Shown: positions 30,568-39,874, counted from the first letter of the stretch. The stretch: 64,000 nucleotides of DNA from Sinorhizobium kostiense (GCF_017874595.1 NZ_JAGILA010000005.1:248001-312000), one strand, 5' to 3'. Translations and numbers: made by a program. Notes: generated by a model from the letters alone, not told the origin.

Positions 30568-30978
30568 TCACTTTTCTTTCTTCTTGTACATGGCGAGCAT
30601 GCGCTGGGTGACGAGGAAGCCGCCGAAGATGTTGACCGAGGCAAGCACCAGCGCCACGAAGCCGAAGCTGGTGGCAAGCCCGGAAGCGGAGATGCCGACG
30701 GCCAACAGCGCGCCGACGACGATCACCGATGAGATCGCGTTGGTCACCGCCATCAGCGGCGTGTGCAGCGCCGGCGTCACCGACCAGACGACGTAATAGC
30801 CGACGAAGATCGCCAGCACGAAGATCGCCAAGCGGAAGACGAAGGGATCGATAGCGCCGCCGGTGGCACCATGGGCAACCGCCCCGGCCGCATCCGGCAC
30901 GTATTCGGCGGCGGTCCTGACCGCCTCGACCGCCCGTTCAAGATCGGTCAGTGCGTTGTCCAACAGTTCGTTCGCCAT
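30568..30978 (-). CDS. pntAb: NAD(P) transhydrogenase alpha subunit, part 2 (membrane)
   Basis: A 136-residue protein corresponding to the membrane part of PntA. An N-terminal acidic tail is followed by three to four hydrophobic helices ([18 protein letters not shown], and later ones). In alphaproteobacteria PntA is split into a soluble and a membrane protein, as here. The ATG at 30978 overlaps the TGA of pntAa; a GTG one codon upstream (30981) is equally possible. Confidence 0.94.
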   Translation of the reverse strand: MANELLDNALTDLERAVEAVRTAAEYVPDAAGAVAHGATGGAIDPFVFRLAIFVLAIFVGYYVVWSVTPALHTPLMAVTNAISSVIVVGALLAVGISASGLATSFGFVALVLASVNIFGGFLVTQRMLAMYKKKEK

Positions 30979-32126
30979 CACTTTTCCCCCTCATTCGTGC
31001 CGCCGAAGGCCGGATGCACCACGGCGCCGCCATGAGTCAGCGCCGTTGCCTTGACGAGTTCGTCCTCCATGTTCACCGCCAGCCGCTTTTCCTCCTTGGA
31101 AACCATCGTCTCCAGAAAGGTGACGAGGTTCTTGGCATAAAGGAGCGAGGCGGAGGCGGCGATGCGGCCCGGCACGTTGAGGTGTCCGACGACCTTGACG
31201 CCGGCGACCTCCGACACCTTGCCGGCTTCCGCCCCCTCGACATTGCCGCCGCGCTCGACCGCGAGGTCGACGACGACCGAGCCGGGCTTCATCGCATGCA
31301 GCATTTCGCGGGTGACGAGCCGCGGCGCCGGGCGGCCGGGGATCAGAGCCGTGGTGATGACGATGTCCTGCTTGGAAATGTGATCGGCGACGAGTGCGGC
31401 CTGTTTGACCTGGTACTCCTTCGACATCTCCTTGGCATAGCCGCCGGCGGTCTCTGCCGCCTTGAACTCCTCGTCCTCGACGGCAATGAACTTGGCGCCG
31501 AGCGAGGCAACCTGTTCCTTGGCCGCCGGACGGACGTCGGTTGCCGAGACGACGGCGCCCAGGCGCCTTGCGGTGGCGATCGCCTGCAGGCCGGCGACGC
31601 CCGCGCCCATCACGAAGACCTTCGCCGCCGGCACCGTGCCGGCCGCCGTCATCATCATCGGCAGCGCCCGGTCATATTCATGGGCCGCATCAATCACCGC
31701 CTGATAACCGGCGAGGTTCGCCTGGCTGGAAAGCACGTCCATCGATTGCGCCCGGGTGATGCGCGGCATCAGTTCCATGGCAAAGGCGGTGACGCCGGCC
31801 TTGGCCATGGCGGCGATCGCCTCCTCGTTGCCATAAGGATCCATGATGGCGATCACCAGCGCGCCCGGCTTGTAGCCCTTGATCTCCCCGGCGGTCGGGC
31901 GGCGCACCTTCAACACGACGTCGGCGCTCTTGGCGTCCTTCGCCGTGCCGATCCGGGCACCGGCCTTCTCGAAATCGGCATCGAGGATGCGCGAGCTAAG
32001 CCCCGCGCCCGCCTCCACAACGACCTCGAAGCCGAGCGACGTCAGCTTCTTGACGCTCTCGACCGAGCCCGCGACGCGCGGCTCGTTGGGATCCGATTCC
32101 TTGGCAACAAAGACGATCTCGCTCAA
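30978..32126 (-). CDS. pntAa: NAD(P) transhydrogenase alpha subunit, part 1 (soluble)
   Basis: A 382-residue NAD(H)-binding subunit (domain I), related to alanine dehydrogenase. The NAD-binding loop [22 protein letters not shown]-type segment lies around residue 168. The start codon is TTG at 32126, after GGAGGGGG, and gives the usual [11 protein letters not shown]-terminus. First gene of the pntAa-pntAb-pntB operon; a 274-base gap upstream carries its promoter. Confidence 0.95.
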   Translation of the reverse strand: MSEIVFVAKESDPNEPRVAGSVESVKKLTSLGFEVVVEAGAGLSSRILDADFEKAGARIGTAKDAKSADVVLKVRRPTAGEIKGYKPGALVIAIMDPYGNEEAIAAMAKAGVTAFAMELMPRITRAQSMDVLSSQANLAGYQAVIDAAHEYDRALPMMMTAAGTVPAAKVFVMGAGVAGLQAIATARRLGAVVSATDVRPAAKEQVASLGAKFIAVEDEEFKAAETAGGYAKEMSKEYQVKQAALVADHISKQDIVITTALIPGRPAPRLVTREMLHAMKPGSVVVDLAVERGGNVEGAEAGKVSEVAGVKVVGHLNVPGRIAASASLLYAKNLVTFLETMVSKEEKRLAVNMEDELVKATALTHGGAVVHPAFGGTNEGEK

Positions 32127-32323
32127 TAGTCCCCCTCCACCGGCCCGCGTCCAGACCTGGGCTGGAAAACGGACATTTCGATCGATTGCCGAGCGACCAA
32201 CCAGCGCAGCGGCCGCCCTCTCGCGTAGCTCTTCGGATCACCCCCCGATCCAGGCAAGAGCTGCAGAATTTCAAAAGCCTTACAGCGACGGCTGCGCTGC
32301 AGCGACGGTACTCTTCCATCGAA

Positions 32324-32339
32324 GGCGGCATTTGCCGCC
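32324..32339 (-). terminator. Hairpin between the oxidase subunit gene and pntAa
   Basis: GGCGGCA and TGCCGCC are perfect arms around TT. It lies 62 bases downstream of the minus-strand subunit IV gene. There is no clear T-run, so it may be a terminator or attenuator. Confidence 0.4.
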
Positions 32340-32400
32340 GTCGACCGGATCAAAGTCAGCCAACCGAGACGGAGACTACCTCCCGACCCAGGGCAAGATT

Positions 32401-32625
32401 TCAGCGCAGGAAGAAGTAACCGGCGACGTTGAGGAGGACGAAGAGGATGAGCGAGCTGAAGAAGCCCATGGTCGTGAAGAAGCCGGCGGCCATCGCGATC
32501 AGCAGCGCAACGCAGAACAGCGTGCCGTACTTCGTCGCGTTGACGAAGAGATTATAGGTCTTCTCATGTTCGGAATAGTCCATCGGAGCGCCCGTCTCGA
32601 CCGGTCCCGAATGATGCTCTGCCAT
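32401..32625 (-). CDS. aa3-type cytochrome c oxidase subunit IV-like protein
   Basis: A 74-residue protein of the bacterial aa3 oxidase subunit IV family (CoxIIA-like). A hydrophilic N-terminus with histidines (MAEHHSGPVE) and YSEHEKTYNLFVNATKYGT precedes two hydrophobic stretches, ending in YFFLR. It would be a small single- or two-span membrane subunit. A CTGGAG site precedes the ATG at 32625. It is next to the pnt operon, not to the main oxidase genes, which are not in the window. Confidence 0.85.
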   Translation of the reverse strand: MAEHHSGPVETGAPMDYSEHEKTYNLFVNATKYGTLFCVALLIAMAAGFFTTMGFFSSLILFVLLNVAGYFFLR

Positions 32626-32696
32626 CGTCCAAATCTCCAGAAGTACTGCGGCACCGCCAAGCGGCAGGCCCGTGATCCACAAACGGAGCGCCTTTT

Positions 32697-32711
32697 GCGC
32701 AATGCGCAAGC
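32697..32711. promoter_or_regulatory. 15-bp perfect palindrome upstream of the oxidase subunit gene
   Basis: TTGCGCA, centre A, TGCGCAA. It lies 72 bases upstream of the minus-strand start and 210 bases from the plus-strand amidotransferase gene. It looks like a binding site for a dimeric regulator; the protein is not known. Confidence 0.4.
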
Positions 32712-32920
32712 GTCGCCTTTGGTTTCCGCATACACAATGCTTGAAGCGTTCGCAACGAAAACCCGCCCACACGACTGCGGCAAATCGATTGCGCGACACC
32801 AAAGGCAGTCCCCATACCTTGCGAACAACCGTGCTCAGGGCAATCGCCTCCATCGACCTCGCCAGTTGACTTTGGCCGGCATCTGATTCCATGGCTTTAT
32901 CCAGATGATCGAGGAGCCTG

Positions 32921-33679
32921 ATGATGTCGAAACCTGTCGTTGCCATCCCGTGCGATTTTCGCGATTTCGACGGCAATGTCTGGCATGTGGTCGCCCACCA
33001 ATATGTGCGTGCGGCGGTCGAGGGAGCGGGCGTCATGCCGTTCCTCATTCCGGCTCTGGAGTCCGGTAACGACATCGAGGAGATCCTCGACCGCGTCGAT
33101 GGAGTTCTCGCGAGCGGCTCTCGCTCCAACGTCCATCCTGCGCTCTACGGCAGGGAGGCGAGAGAGGCGGATGGCCCCTTCGATCCGGGCCGCGACGCGA
33201 CCAGCTTGCCCCTCATTCGCCGTGCGCTCGACCGCGGCATTCCGCTGTTCGCCATCTGCCGCGGCATTCAGGAATTGAATGTGGCGCTTGGCGGCACGCT
33301 CGCGACCGAGATCCAGGAACAGCCGGGGGTTTGGGATCACCGGAAGCCGGACGTGCCGGATCTCGACGTCGCCTATGGCATTCGCCAGGACGTGATCGTC
33401 AAGGAGGGGAGCTGCCTCGCTCCCGTTCTCGGCGCTGGCCGAGTTCGGGTCAACTCTCTGCACCGCCAGGCGATTGCCGCCACGGCTCCACGTCTGGCGA
33501 TCGAGGCCGTGGCCGAGGACGGCACGATCGAGGCCGTATCGGTCATCGGCGCGAAGGCCTTCGCCGTCGGCGTCCAATGGCACCCGGAATATTGGGTCAG
33601 GACCGACGCCCCGTCGGCCGGCTTGTTCAGAGCCTTTGGCGACGCGGTTCGCGCTTACCGGGAGAGCAAGCTCAAATAG
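32921..33679 (+). CDS. Class I glutamine amidotransferase / gamma-glutamyl-GABA hydrolase family protein
   Basis: A 252-residue peptidase C26 family protein (PuuD-like). The catalytic triad is Cys113 in FAICRGIQE and His221/Glu223 in GVQWHPE. PuuD-type enzymes release GABA from gamma-glutamyl-GABA in putrescine breakdown; other family members act on different gamma-glutamyl amides. No other puu genes are nearby, so the substrate is open. GAGGAG precedes the ATG. The stop TAG directly abuts the stop of the converging dehydrogenase gene. Confidence 0.88.
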   Translation: MMSKPVVAIPCDFRDFDGNVWHVVAHQYVRAAVEGAGVMPFLIPALESGNDIEEILDRVDGVLASGSRSNVHPALYGREAREADGPFDPGRDATSLPLIRRALDRGIPLFAICRGIQELNVALGGTLATEIQEQPGVWDHRKPDVPDLDVAYGIRQDVIVKEGSCLAPVLGAGRVRVNSLHRQAIAATAPRLAIEAVAEDGTIEAVSVIGAKAFAVGVQWHPEYWVRTDAPSAGLFRAFGDAVRAYRESKLK

Positions 33680-34642
33680 TTATCGGATATTGCGCTCGAA
33701 CGGGGTCTCGGCGACGGGCGTCAGGGCCCTTCCATGCGTGAACCAGGCTTTGAGATTGTCGACCACCAGATCCGCCATGGCGCCGCGGGTGACCACGGAG
33801 GCCGAAGCCACGTGCGGCAGCAGCGAGACGTTCGGGAGGGCGATGAGCGCCTCCGGCACATGGGGCTCATTCTCGAACACATCGAGTCCGGCGCCGGCAA
33901 TCGTGCCGTTCTGAAGCGCCGCGACAAGTGCACCTTCGTCGACCGTCGAGCCGCGGCCGACATTGATCACCACGCCCTTGGGACCGAGCGCCGAGAGTAC
34001 CTCGGCATTGACCGCCTTCGCCGTGCTCGGCGTCCCAGGTACGATCACGATCAGCGTATCCACGGCCTCGGCCAGGCTCACCAGGCTCGGGTAATAGGGA
34101 AAGGCGAGATCTTCGCGCCGGGTGCGCGTGTGATAGGCGATCGGCAGGCCAAAGGCTTCGATCCTCCGGGCGATCGCGAGACCTATTCTTCCGAGACCAT
34201 AGAGACCCACCTTTCGCCCACGAAGCGACAAGGGCGAAAGCTGAAAGTTGCCGTCGCGCGCCCATTGGCCCTGCCTCAGCCACTGTTCCGCCTGGGGCAG
34301 AAGCCGCACCGTATTGATCAACAGGCCGATCGCCGTGTCGGCGACTTCCTCATTGAGCACATCCGGCGTGTTGGTGACGACGATGCCACGCGCGGCGGCG
34401 CGGTCGACATCGACACCATCATAGCCGACCCCGAAATTTGCGATAATCTCGAGCTGCGGGAACCGATCCATCAATTCGCTCGGCAGCCGACCGGAAACGG
34501 CGATGCCCGCCACATCCGCCATATCCGCCGTTACCAGAGCCGGATCTGCACGTTCGATCAGCACCGTCTCGAACATTTCCGGCAGCCGTTCGAGAATGCT
34601 CGGATTGACCTTGCCGGGAACGAGAATTCGGGGACGGCTCAT
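33680..34642 (-). CDS. D-isomer-specific 2-hydroxyacid dehydrogenase
   Basis: A 320-residue NAD(P)-dependent dehydrogenase. The nucleotide loop is GLYGLGRIGLAIARR. The catalytic Arg lies in NVGRGSTVDE, the Glu in ENEPHVPE and the His in LLPHVASAS. Likely substrates are glyoxylate, hydroxypyruvate or a related 2-keto acid. The RBS AAAGGA is upstream of the ATG. Its stop codon touches the converging amidotransferase gene with no spacer. Confidence 0.92.
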   Translation of the reverse strand: MSRPRILVPGKVNPSILERLPEMFETVLIERADPALVTADMADVAGIAVSGRLPSELMDRFPQLEIIANFGVGYDGVDVDRAAARGIVVTNTPDVLNEEVADTAIGLLINTVRLLPQAEQWLRQGQWARDGNFQLSPLSLRGRKVGLYGLGRIGLAIARRIEAFGLPIAYHTRTRREDLAFPYYPSLVSLAEAVDTLIVIVPGTPSTAKAVNAEVLSALGPKGVVINVGRGSTVDEGALVAALQNGTIAGAGLDVFENEPHVPEALIALPNVSLLPHVASASVVTRGAMADLVVDNLKAWFTHGRALTPVAETPFERNIR

Positions 34643-34712
34643 CGAAGTTCCTTTGCTAAGCGACGGTGCGAGATGCGCCGCATCCTGGAGACATGCAGTA
34701 GAGCGACCGGGA

Positions 34713-35735
34713 TCAAGCGATGACGCGGAGAGGACCGGTCGACTGGCGGATGCGCATTTCCGGCTTTATCAGGTGGATCCCGTCCGGCTCGTGACTGCCG
34801 GAGAGCTTGTCCAAAAGAGCGCGCGCCGCGCTGCGGCCCACCTCGGCCTGGCCGTTCCACACGGTCGTCAGCGCAGGCGTCGCAATCGACGCCTCCTCGA
34901 GATCGTCGTAGCCGGTCACAGAAATATCGACGCCTGGCACGAGGCCTGCACGGGCAATGCCGTTCATCATGCCGATCGCCACGAGGTCGTTCCAGCAGAC
35001 GACGGCCGTCGGCTTTTGCGGCAACGAAAGAAGGTGAACCGCGGCTTCGAAGCCTCCCTGCTTCGAGCGCGGCCCCGGAATGCGCAGGTCCGGGTCGACC
35101 TCGATATTCGCCTTGCGCAGCGCATTGACATAGCCCTGGTAACGATCGCGTCCGGTCGAAGTCTGGTCGGTGCCGCCGACCATGGCGATGCAGCGGTGGC
35201 CGAGGCCGATCAGATGATTGGTCGCAAGGGCGATGCCATAGGCGTCGTCACCGCGGAAGATAGGCACATCCAGCCCGTCGATGGAGCGCGCGATCAGGAT
35301 CGCGGGCATGCCATTGTCCTCGGCGAGCTGGATATCTTCCGGCGGCGTGCCGATCGCCGGCGACATGATCACGCCGTCGCCACCAAGCTGCAGCAGCGTC
35401 TCGATGAAATCGCGCTGCTTCTCGACGGAATCGTAATGGTTGGAAAGGATGAAAGTCTGCTTGTCGCGATCGAGTTCCGCCTCGATCGCCTTCAGGATCT
35501 CGCCGTAAAAAGGGTTCATGATGTCGTGCACGACGACGCCGACGATGCCCGAGCGGGACGTCCTGAGGCTTGCCGCCCGACGATTATAGATATAGCCGAG
35601 CGCCCGTGCCTGCTCCTTGATCTTTTCGCGGGTGGTGGTCGCCACCAGCGGGCTATCTCGCAATGCCAGGGATACTGTCGCCGTCGAAAGGCCGAGTGTT
35701 TCCGCTATTGTCGAAAGCTTGACCTTTTGCGCCAC
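34713..35735 (-). CDS. LacI-family transcriptional regulator
   Basis: A 340-residue regulator with an N-terminal LacI helix-turn-helix (VKLSTIAETLGLSTATVSLAL) and a periplasmic-binding-like effector domain. The GTG at 35735 follows a GGGGGG run and gives the standard N-terminus; the frame is open further upstream through the operator region. A three-part TTTAAA palindrome array lies 48 to 76 bases upstream. The effector is unknown. The dehydrogenase lies downstream on the same strand, 70 bases away. Confidence 0.9.
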   Translation of the reverse strand: MAQKVKLSTIAETLGLSTATVSLALRDSPLVATTTREKIKEQARALGYIYNRRAASLRTSRSGIVGVVVHDIMNPFYGEILKAIEAELDRDKQTFILSNHYDSVEKQRDFIETLLQLGGDGVIMSPAIGTPPEDIQLAEDNGMPAILIARSIDGLDVPIFRGDDAYGIALATNHLIGLGHRCIAMVGGTDQTSTGRDRYQGYVNALRKANIEVDPDLRIPGPRSKQGGFEAAVHLLSLPQKPTAVVCWNDLVAIGMMNGIARAGLVPGVDISVTGYDDLEEASIATPALTTVWNGQAEVGRSAARALLDKLSGSHEPDGIHLIKPEMRIRQSTGPLRVIA

Positions 35736-35782
35736 AATACCCCCCGTGCCATTGATGCTTTTCGCAGCGCCTTGCGCCCTCG

Positions 35783-35810
35783 GATTTAAATCTTGTTTAA
35801 ACTGTTTAAA
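35783..35810. promoter_or_regulatory. Palindromic operator array before the LacI gene
   Basis: GATTTAAATC (35783-35792) is followed by the perfect inverted repeat TTTAAAC-T-GTTTAAA (35796-35810). It lies between the marR stop and the LacI start, a usual place for autoregulation. Confidence 0.5.
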
Positions 35811-35837
35811 TCGTCGCTGCAATCGAGAAGTGCGCAC

Positions 35838-36341
35838 TTAATCTGCGGCACGCGCCGCCTGCAGGTTGCTGTCGACCACGCGCAAGAGTTTCATGAGGGT
35901 ACGCACTTGCTTTTCGGTCAGGCCGCGGGTGGCAAGTTTCTCCGAATGCTGGCCGGCTTCGGCAATCGTCTGCAGCCGGTCGCGCCCGGGAGCGGTGAGG
36001 TAGACCTTGGTCAGCCGCGCGTCGTCCTCGTCCGGTCGGCGTTCGAGGAACCCCTGCGCTTCCATGCGGCCGATGGTACGCGTCATCGTCGGTGCCTTGA
36101 CGCCAAGCTTGGCGGCAAGCGCCCCGGCCGTCAGGCCGTCCGTCTCGGCAAGGGCGAGCATAACGCCGTCCTGTCCGGCATAGAGGCCGCTCTCGACAAG
36201 ATTTCGGGAAAGCACGGTTCGCATAGAGCGTGCAGCCTGGACGAGCAACGAAGCAAGCTCCTGCTCGTGCGGTTCGGCGGTGAATTCCTCCTTTTTCCTG
36301 CCGTTCTTGGCCTTCTTTTCGGCTTTGCTCTTCTTACCCAT
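35838..36341 (-). CDS. MarR-family transcriptional regulator
   Basis: A 167-residue winged-helix regulator. The very basic N-terminal tail (GKKSKAEKKAKNGRKKEE) is followed by the MarR fold, with the recognition region LAAKLGVKAPTMTRTIGRME and the wing DEDDARLTKVYLT. GGAGG precedes the ATG. It is divergent from the creatininase-family gene at 36453, which it may control through the 111-base shared gap. Confidence 0.9.
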   Translation of the reverse strand: MGKKSKAEKKAKNGRKKEEFTAEPHEQELASLLVQAARSMRTVLSRNLVESGLYAGQDGVMLALAETDGLTAGALAAKLGVKAPTMTRTIGRMEAQGFLERRPDEDDARLTKVYLTAPGRDRLQTIAEAGQHSEKLATRGLTEKQVRTLMKLLRVVDSNLQAARAAD

Positions 36342-36452
36342 TGAACCTCCGCCGAATCCCTCACACTGACTTATAATAATAGTACTTGCGATTACGAAGT
36401 GTATGACTCAAATAACAATTTTGAGACAATCGACGCGGAGGTCCGAAGAGAA

Positions 36453-37244
36453 ATGCCGATGCCGAAGCCCCGTTGGGAGGAAAATCCCGCCGATCTGGCA
36501 TCCTCTCTGCGACGGGACTGGATCGCCGTCCTGCCGCTCGGCGCGCATGAGCAGCACGGGCCCCATCTGCCCTTCGAAACCGATCGGCTGATCGCCGAAG
36601 GCATCGTCGAGCGCGTCATAGCGGCTCTTCCCGAGGGGCTGCCCGCGACCTTCCTGCCGGTTGAGCCGGTCGGCTACTCGATCGAACATATGGAAGTCGC
36701 AGGCACCCGCACACTAGCCTATGACGAGGCGATCGCGCGCTGGCTCGGCATCGCCGAAGACCTCTCCCAGCGCGGTATCCGCAAATTTGTGCTGCTGAAC
36801 GCCCATGGCGGCAATTCTCCGCTGATGACGATCGTCGCGACGGAAGCGCGCGTGCGCTTCCGCATGCTTGCCGTCGCAACGAGTTGGACCCGCTTCGGTC
36901 AGCCGGAAGGCTGGATGAATGGAGAGGACAAGGCGATCGACATCCATGGCGGGGACATAGAGACCTCGGTAATGCTCGCCCTTTGCCCGGAAAGGGTGAA
37001 TATGGCAAAGGCGGGGCACTTCCTTTCCCGCCAGAGCGAATTTGCCGACCGCTTCAAGCATCTGCGTGCCTACGGTCCGCATGCGTTCGGCTGGAAGATG
37101 TCCGATATCAATCCACAAGGTGTCGCCGGCAATGCCGCCGTCGCCACCGCCGAGCGCGGCGAAGCCCTGCTCACCCATGTGGTAAGCGGCATCGTCGAAT
37201 TGCTCGAGGACGTGAATGCCTTCGACCTTGGAGATTTTACCTAG
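36453..37244 (+). CDS. Creatininase-family amidohydrolase
   Basis: A 263-residue protein of the creatininase/FAPy deformylase family. The metal-binding pattern is visible in GAHEQHGPHLPFETD (Glu33, His35, Asp44) and LNAHGGNSP. Members hydrolyse creatinine, FAPy pyrimidines or maturate cofactors; the substrate here is unknown. The ATG at 36453 follows GAAGAG; an in-frame ATG at 36399 is possible. It is divergent from the MarR gene. Confidence 0.88.
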   Translation: MPMPKPRWEENPADLASSLRRDWIAVLPLGAHEQHGPHLPFETDRLIAEGIVERVIAALPEGLPATFLPVEPVGYSIEHMEVAGTRTLAYDEAIARWLGIAEDLSQRGIRKFVLLNAHGGNSPLMTIVATEARVRFRMLAVATSWTRFGQPEGWMNGEDKAIDIHGGDIETSVMLALCPERVNMAKAGHFLSRQSEFADRFKHLRAYGPHAFGWKMSDINPQGVAGNAAVATAERGEALLTHVVSGIVELLEDVNAFDLGDFT

Positions 37245-37432
37245 GCCATACCGGCCGATCCTAAGTAGCCTGGGTCGGATCGGGGCGGAAAGCCGCTTGC
37301 AATTTCCCTCATTCCGCGCTGATCCGAAGCGGAGGAAGCGCAGCCGGCGCATTTGCGCTTCGCACCGTCATCTCCTATATGAGACGCCAACGTTAAGATG
37401 CCTGCGGCGCATCGCCAATCCTCGAGGCTCCC

Positions 37433-38524
37433 ATGACCGAAACATCGACGCAGAAGCCGATTCCCGTCACCGTGCTCACCGGCTATCTCGGCGCCGGCAA
37501 GACGACGCTCCTCAACCGCATCCTCAGCGAGAACCATGGCCGCCGCTATGCAGTGATCGTCAACGAATTCGGCGAGATCGGCATCGACAACGACCTGATC
37601 GTCGAGTCCGATGAGGAAATCTACGAGATGAACAACGGTTGCGTCTGCTGCACCGTGCGCGGCGACCTGATCCGTGTCGTCGAAGGTCTGATGCGGCGCC
37701 CCGGCCGCTTCGACGCGATCATCGTCGAGACGACCGGCCTTGCCGATCCTGTGCCCGTTGCCCAGACCTTTTTCATGGACGACGACGTTCGCGCCAAGAC
37801 CGAACTCGACGCGGTCGTCGCGCTGGTCGATGCCAAGCATCTGCCGCTCAGGCTCAAGGACAGCCGAGAGGCGGAAGACCAGATCGCCTTTGCCGATGTC
37901 GTGCTGCTCAACAAGACGGACCTTGTGACGCCCGAGGAACTCGACCGAATCGAGGCGACGGTGCGCGTGATCAATCCGTCCGCCCGCATCTACCGGACAC
38001 AACGCTCGGAGATCGACCTGACCAGGGTGCTCGACCAGGGGGCCTTCAACCTCGAAAAGGCGCTGGAGAACGACCCCCACTTCCTCGATCAGGAGCAGCA
38101 CGACGAACATGTCTGCGGCCCCGACTGTGATCACGATCACCACCACCATGATCACGATCATGATCATCATCACGACCACGGTCACCACCATCACCACGAT
38201 CATGGGCCTTCGCCGATCCATGACGTGACGGTGCAGTCGATCTCGCTGCGCGGCGGCGAGATGAATCCGGAGCGCTTCTTTCCCTGGATACAGAGGATCA
38301 CCCAGACGGACGGCCCGAACATCCTGCGCCTCAAGGGCATCATCGCCTTCGCCGGCGACGCCGAGCGCTATGTGGTCCAGGGCGTGCACATGATCATCGA
38401 GGGCGACCACCAACGCCCCTGGAAGAAGGGTGAGAAGCGCGAGACTCGCCTCGTCTTCATCGGCCGCGATCTCGACCGCGAGAAGCTGGAGCGCACGTTC
38501 AAGGCATGCGAAGCCCAGGCGTGA
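37433..38524 (+). CDS. COG0523 (CobW/ZNG-type) GTPase metallochaperone
   Basis: A 363-residue G3E P-loop GTPase. The Walker A loop GYLGAGKTT is at residues 17-25, the metal-binding CVCC is at 70-73, and NKTD specifies guanine. A very His/Asp-rich insertion at about residues 228-260 begins CGPDCDHD and should bind metal such as zinc. A CobW C-terminal domain follows. These proteins deliver or manage zinc, cobalt or nickel. No cobalamin genes are nearby, so a zinc-related role is more likely. The WD40 gene follows 64 bases later. Confidence 0.92.
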   Translation: MTETSTQKPIPVTVLTGYLGAGKTTLLNRILSENHGRRYAVIVNEFGEIGIDNDLIVESDEEIYEMNNGCVCCTVRGDLIRVVEGLMRRPGRFDAIIVETTGLADPVPVAQTFFMDDDVRAKTELDAVVALVDAKHLPLRLKDSREAEDQIAFADVVLLNKTDLVTPEELDRIEATVRVINPSARIYRTQRSEIDLTRVLDQGAFNLEKALENDPHFLDQEQHDEHVCGPDCDHDHHHHDHDHDHHHDHGHHHHHDHGPSPIHDVTVQSISLRGGEMNPERFFPWIQRITQTDGPNILRLKGIIAFAGDAERYVVQGVHMIIEGDHQRPWKKGEKRETRLVFIGRDLDREKLERTFKACEAQA

Positions 38525-38588
38525 CTGAACGTGTCACCGACTTTCGGATGAGACGCTGAAACAAAGAATAAGGAAAACGAGCCCACTG

Positions 38589-39578
38589 ATGCCGACCGTC
38601 GCTCCGCTCGATCTCGAAGGCCATGTCGTCGGCGTGGCCTTTCTGAAGGACGTCCCCTTCTTCGCCGGGGCCGCCGGCACCGTTCACCGACTCGACCACG
38701 GTCACAAGACGACCGAAGCCCACGACGGACTGCTCTCGCTCGCCTATGACGAAGCGAGCGACACGCTCCTGACTGGCGGCGAGGACGGCAAGGTGATGCG
38801 CATATCGGCCGACGGGGCGGCGACCCTCGTCGCCGAGACCTCGCGCAAGTGGATTTCGGAGGTTGCGGCCGGTCCGCAAGGGGCGGTGGCCTATGCCTAT
38901 GGCAAGACCGCCTTCGTCCGCCTTGCCGACGGGACGACTAAGGAATTTAAAGAAGAGCGCACCATCGAGGGCATTGCCTTTGCTCCGAAGGGACTGCGCA
39001 TCGCGGTCGCGCGCTATAACGGCGTATCGCTCCATTGGGTGGCGATGGCAGGAAGCCCCGTGGATCTCGAATGGAAGGGCGCCCATACGGACGTCACTTT
39101 CTCCCCGGACGGACATTTCGTCGTCACCACGATGCAGGAAAACGCGCTTCACGGCTGGAAGCTCGACGCCAAGCCCGGCGCCGAGACACGACACATGCGC
39201 ATGACCGGCTATCCGGCCAAGGTCAAATCGCTCTCCTGGTCCGCCAAGGGCAAGTGGCTCGCCTCGTCCGGTGCGCCGGCGGCGATCGTCTGGCCCTTCC
39301 AGGGCAAGGAGGGCCCGATGGGCAAGGCGCCGCTCGAGCTCGGGACTCGCGGCAACACCATGGTGACGGCGGTCGCCTGTCATCCGGCAGAGGACATCGT
39401 CGCAATCGGCTATGAGGACGGCATGATCATCGCCGCACGCTTTGCCGACAGCAAGGAAGTTCTACTGCGCCGCCCCGGCAAGGGCGCGATCACCGCAATG
39501 GCCTGGAACAAGACCGGCCGCCAGCTCGCCTTCGGTTCGGCGGCGGGTGACTGTGGGGTGGTGGATATTGGGGGATAG
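38589..39578 (+). CDS. WD40-repeat protein
   Basis: A 329-residue protein made of WD40-like beta-propeller repeats, for example SLAYDEASDTLLTGGEDGKV, VKSLSWSAKGKWLASSGAPA and ITAMAWNKTGRQLAFGSAAG. No signal peptide, so cytoplasmic. It lies 64 bases after the COG0523 GTPase and is probably co-transcribed, suggesting that it is a partner or scaffold. The exact function is unknown. Confidence 0.85.
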   Translation: MPTVAPLDLEGHVVGVAFLKDVPFFAGAAGTVHRLDHGHKTTEAHDGLLSLAYDEASDTLLTGGEDGKVMRISADGAATLVAETSRKWISEVAAGPQGAVAYAYGKTAFVRLADGTTKEFKEERTIEGIAFAPKGLRIAVARYNGVSLHWVAMAGSPVDLEWKGAHTDVTFSPDGHFVVTTMQENALHGWKLDAKPGAETRHMRMTGYPAKVKSLSWSAKGKWLASSGAPAAIVWPFQGKEGPMGKAPLELGTRGNTMVTAVACHPAEDIVAIGYEDGMIIAARFADSKEVLLRRPGKGAITAMAWNKTGRQLAFGSAAGDCGVVDIGG

Positions 39579-39620
39579 CCCTTCTGTCGCTGCTGCGATG
39601 GCGGTTCGCGTCGGCGCTAA

Positions 39621-39772
39621 AAGCCCCTCACCCTGACCCTCTCCCCGCAAGCGGAGCGAGGGGACGTGCCAGCAATCCGCCTCGGCAATTGAACCGAATG
39701 GCAGAGCCTGGCGCGTGAAGGCTAAGCTGCGATTACCTTCTCCCCGCCTGCGGGCGCCTGCGGGAGGAAGGT
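39621..39772. repeat. Two GC-rich inverted repeats (family B) before the LysE gene
   Basis: One unit with CTCTCCCCGC and GCGGAGCGAG arms lies at about 39638-39660. A second, ACCTTC...GAAGGT, spans 39735-39772 with CCCCGC/GCGGGAGG inside. A cleaner copy occurs at 45731-45756. They fill the 296-base gap after the WD40 gene. Confidence 0.55.
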
Positions 39773-39874
39773 GCCGGCATGATGCGGCGGAGCCACCGAG
39801 ACTATCGAAGGGGCACCGGCGCTTGCATGCAAGTCAAAGCTGTGAGACGACTCGGCGATTGAAGGGAGGACGTG

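Noticed and set aside
37245-37432. Zur box upstream of the COG0523 gene
   Set aside because: I searched for the rhizobial TGTTATAACA-type core and did not find it.
38101-38215. Apparent tandem DNA repeat
   Set aside because: The repeat is only the codons of the His/Asp-rich loop of the COG0523 GTPase (CAC/CAT/GAT), not a CRISPR or satellite.
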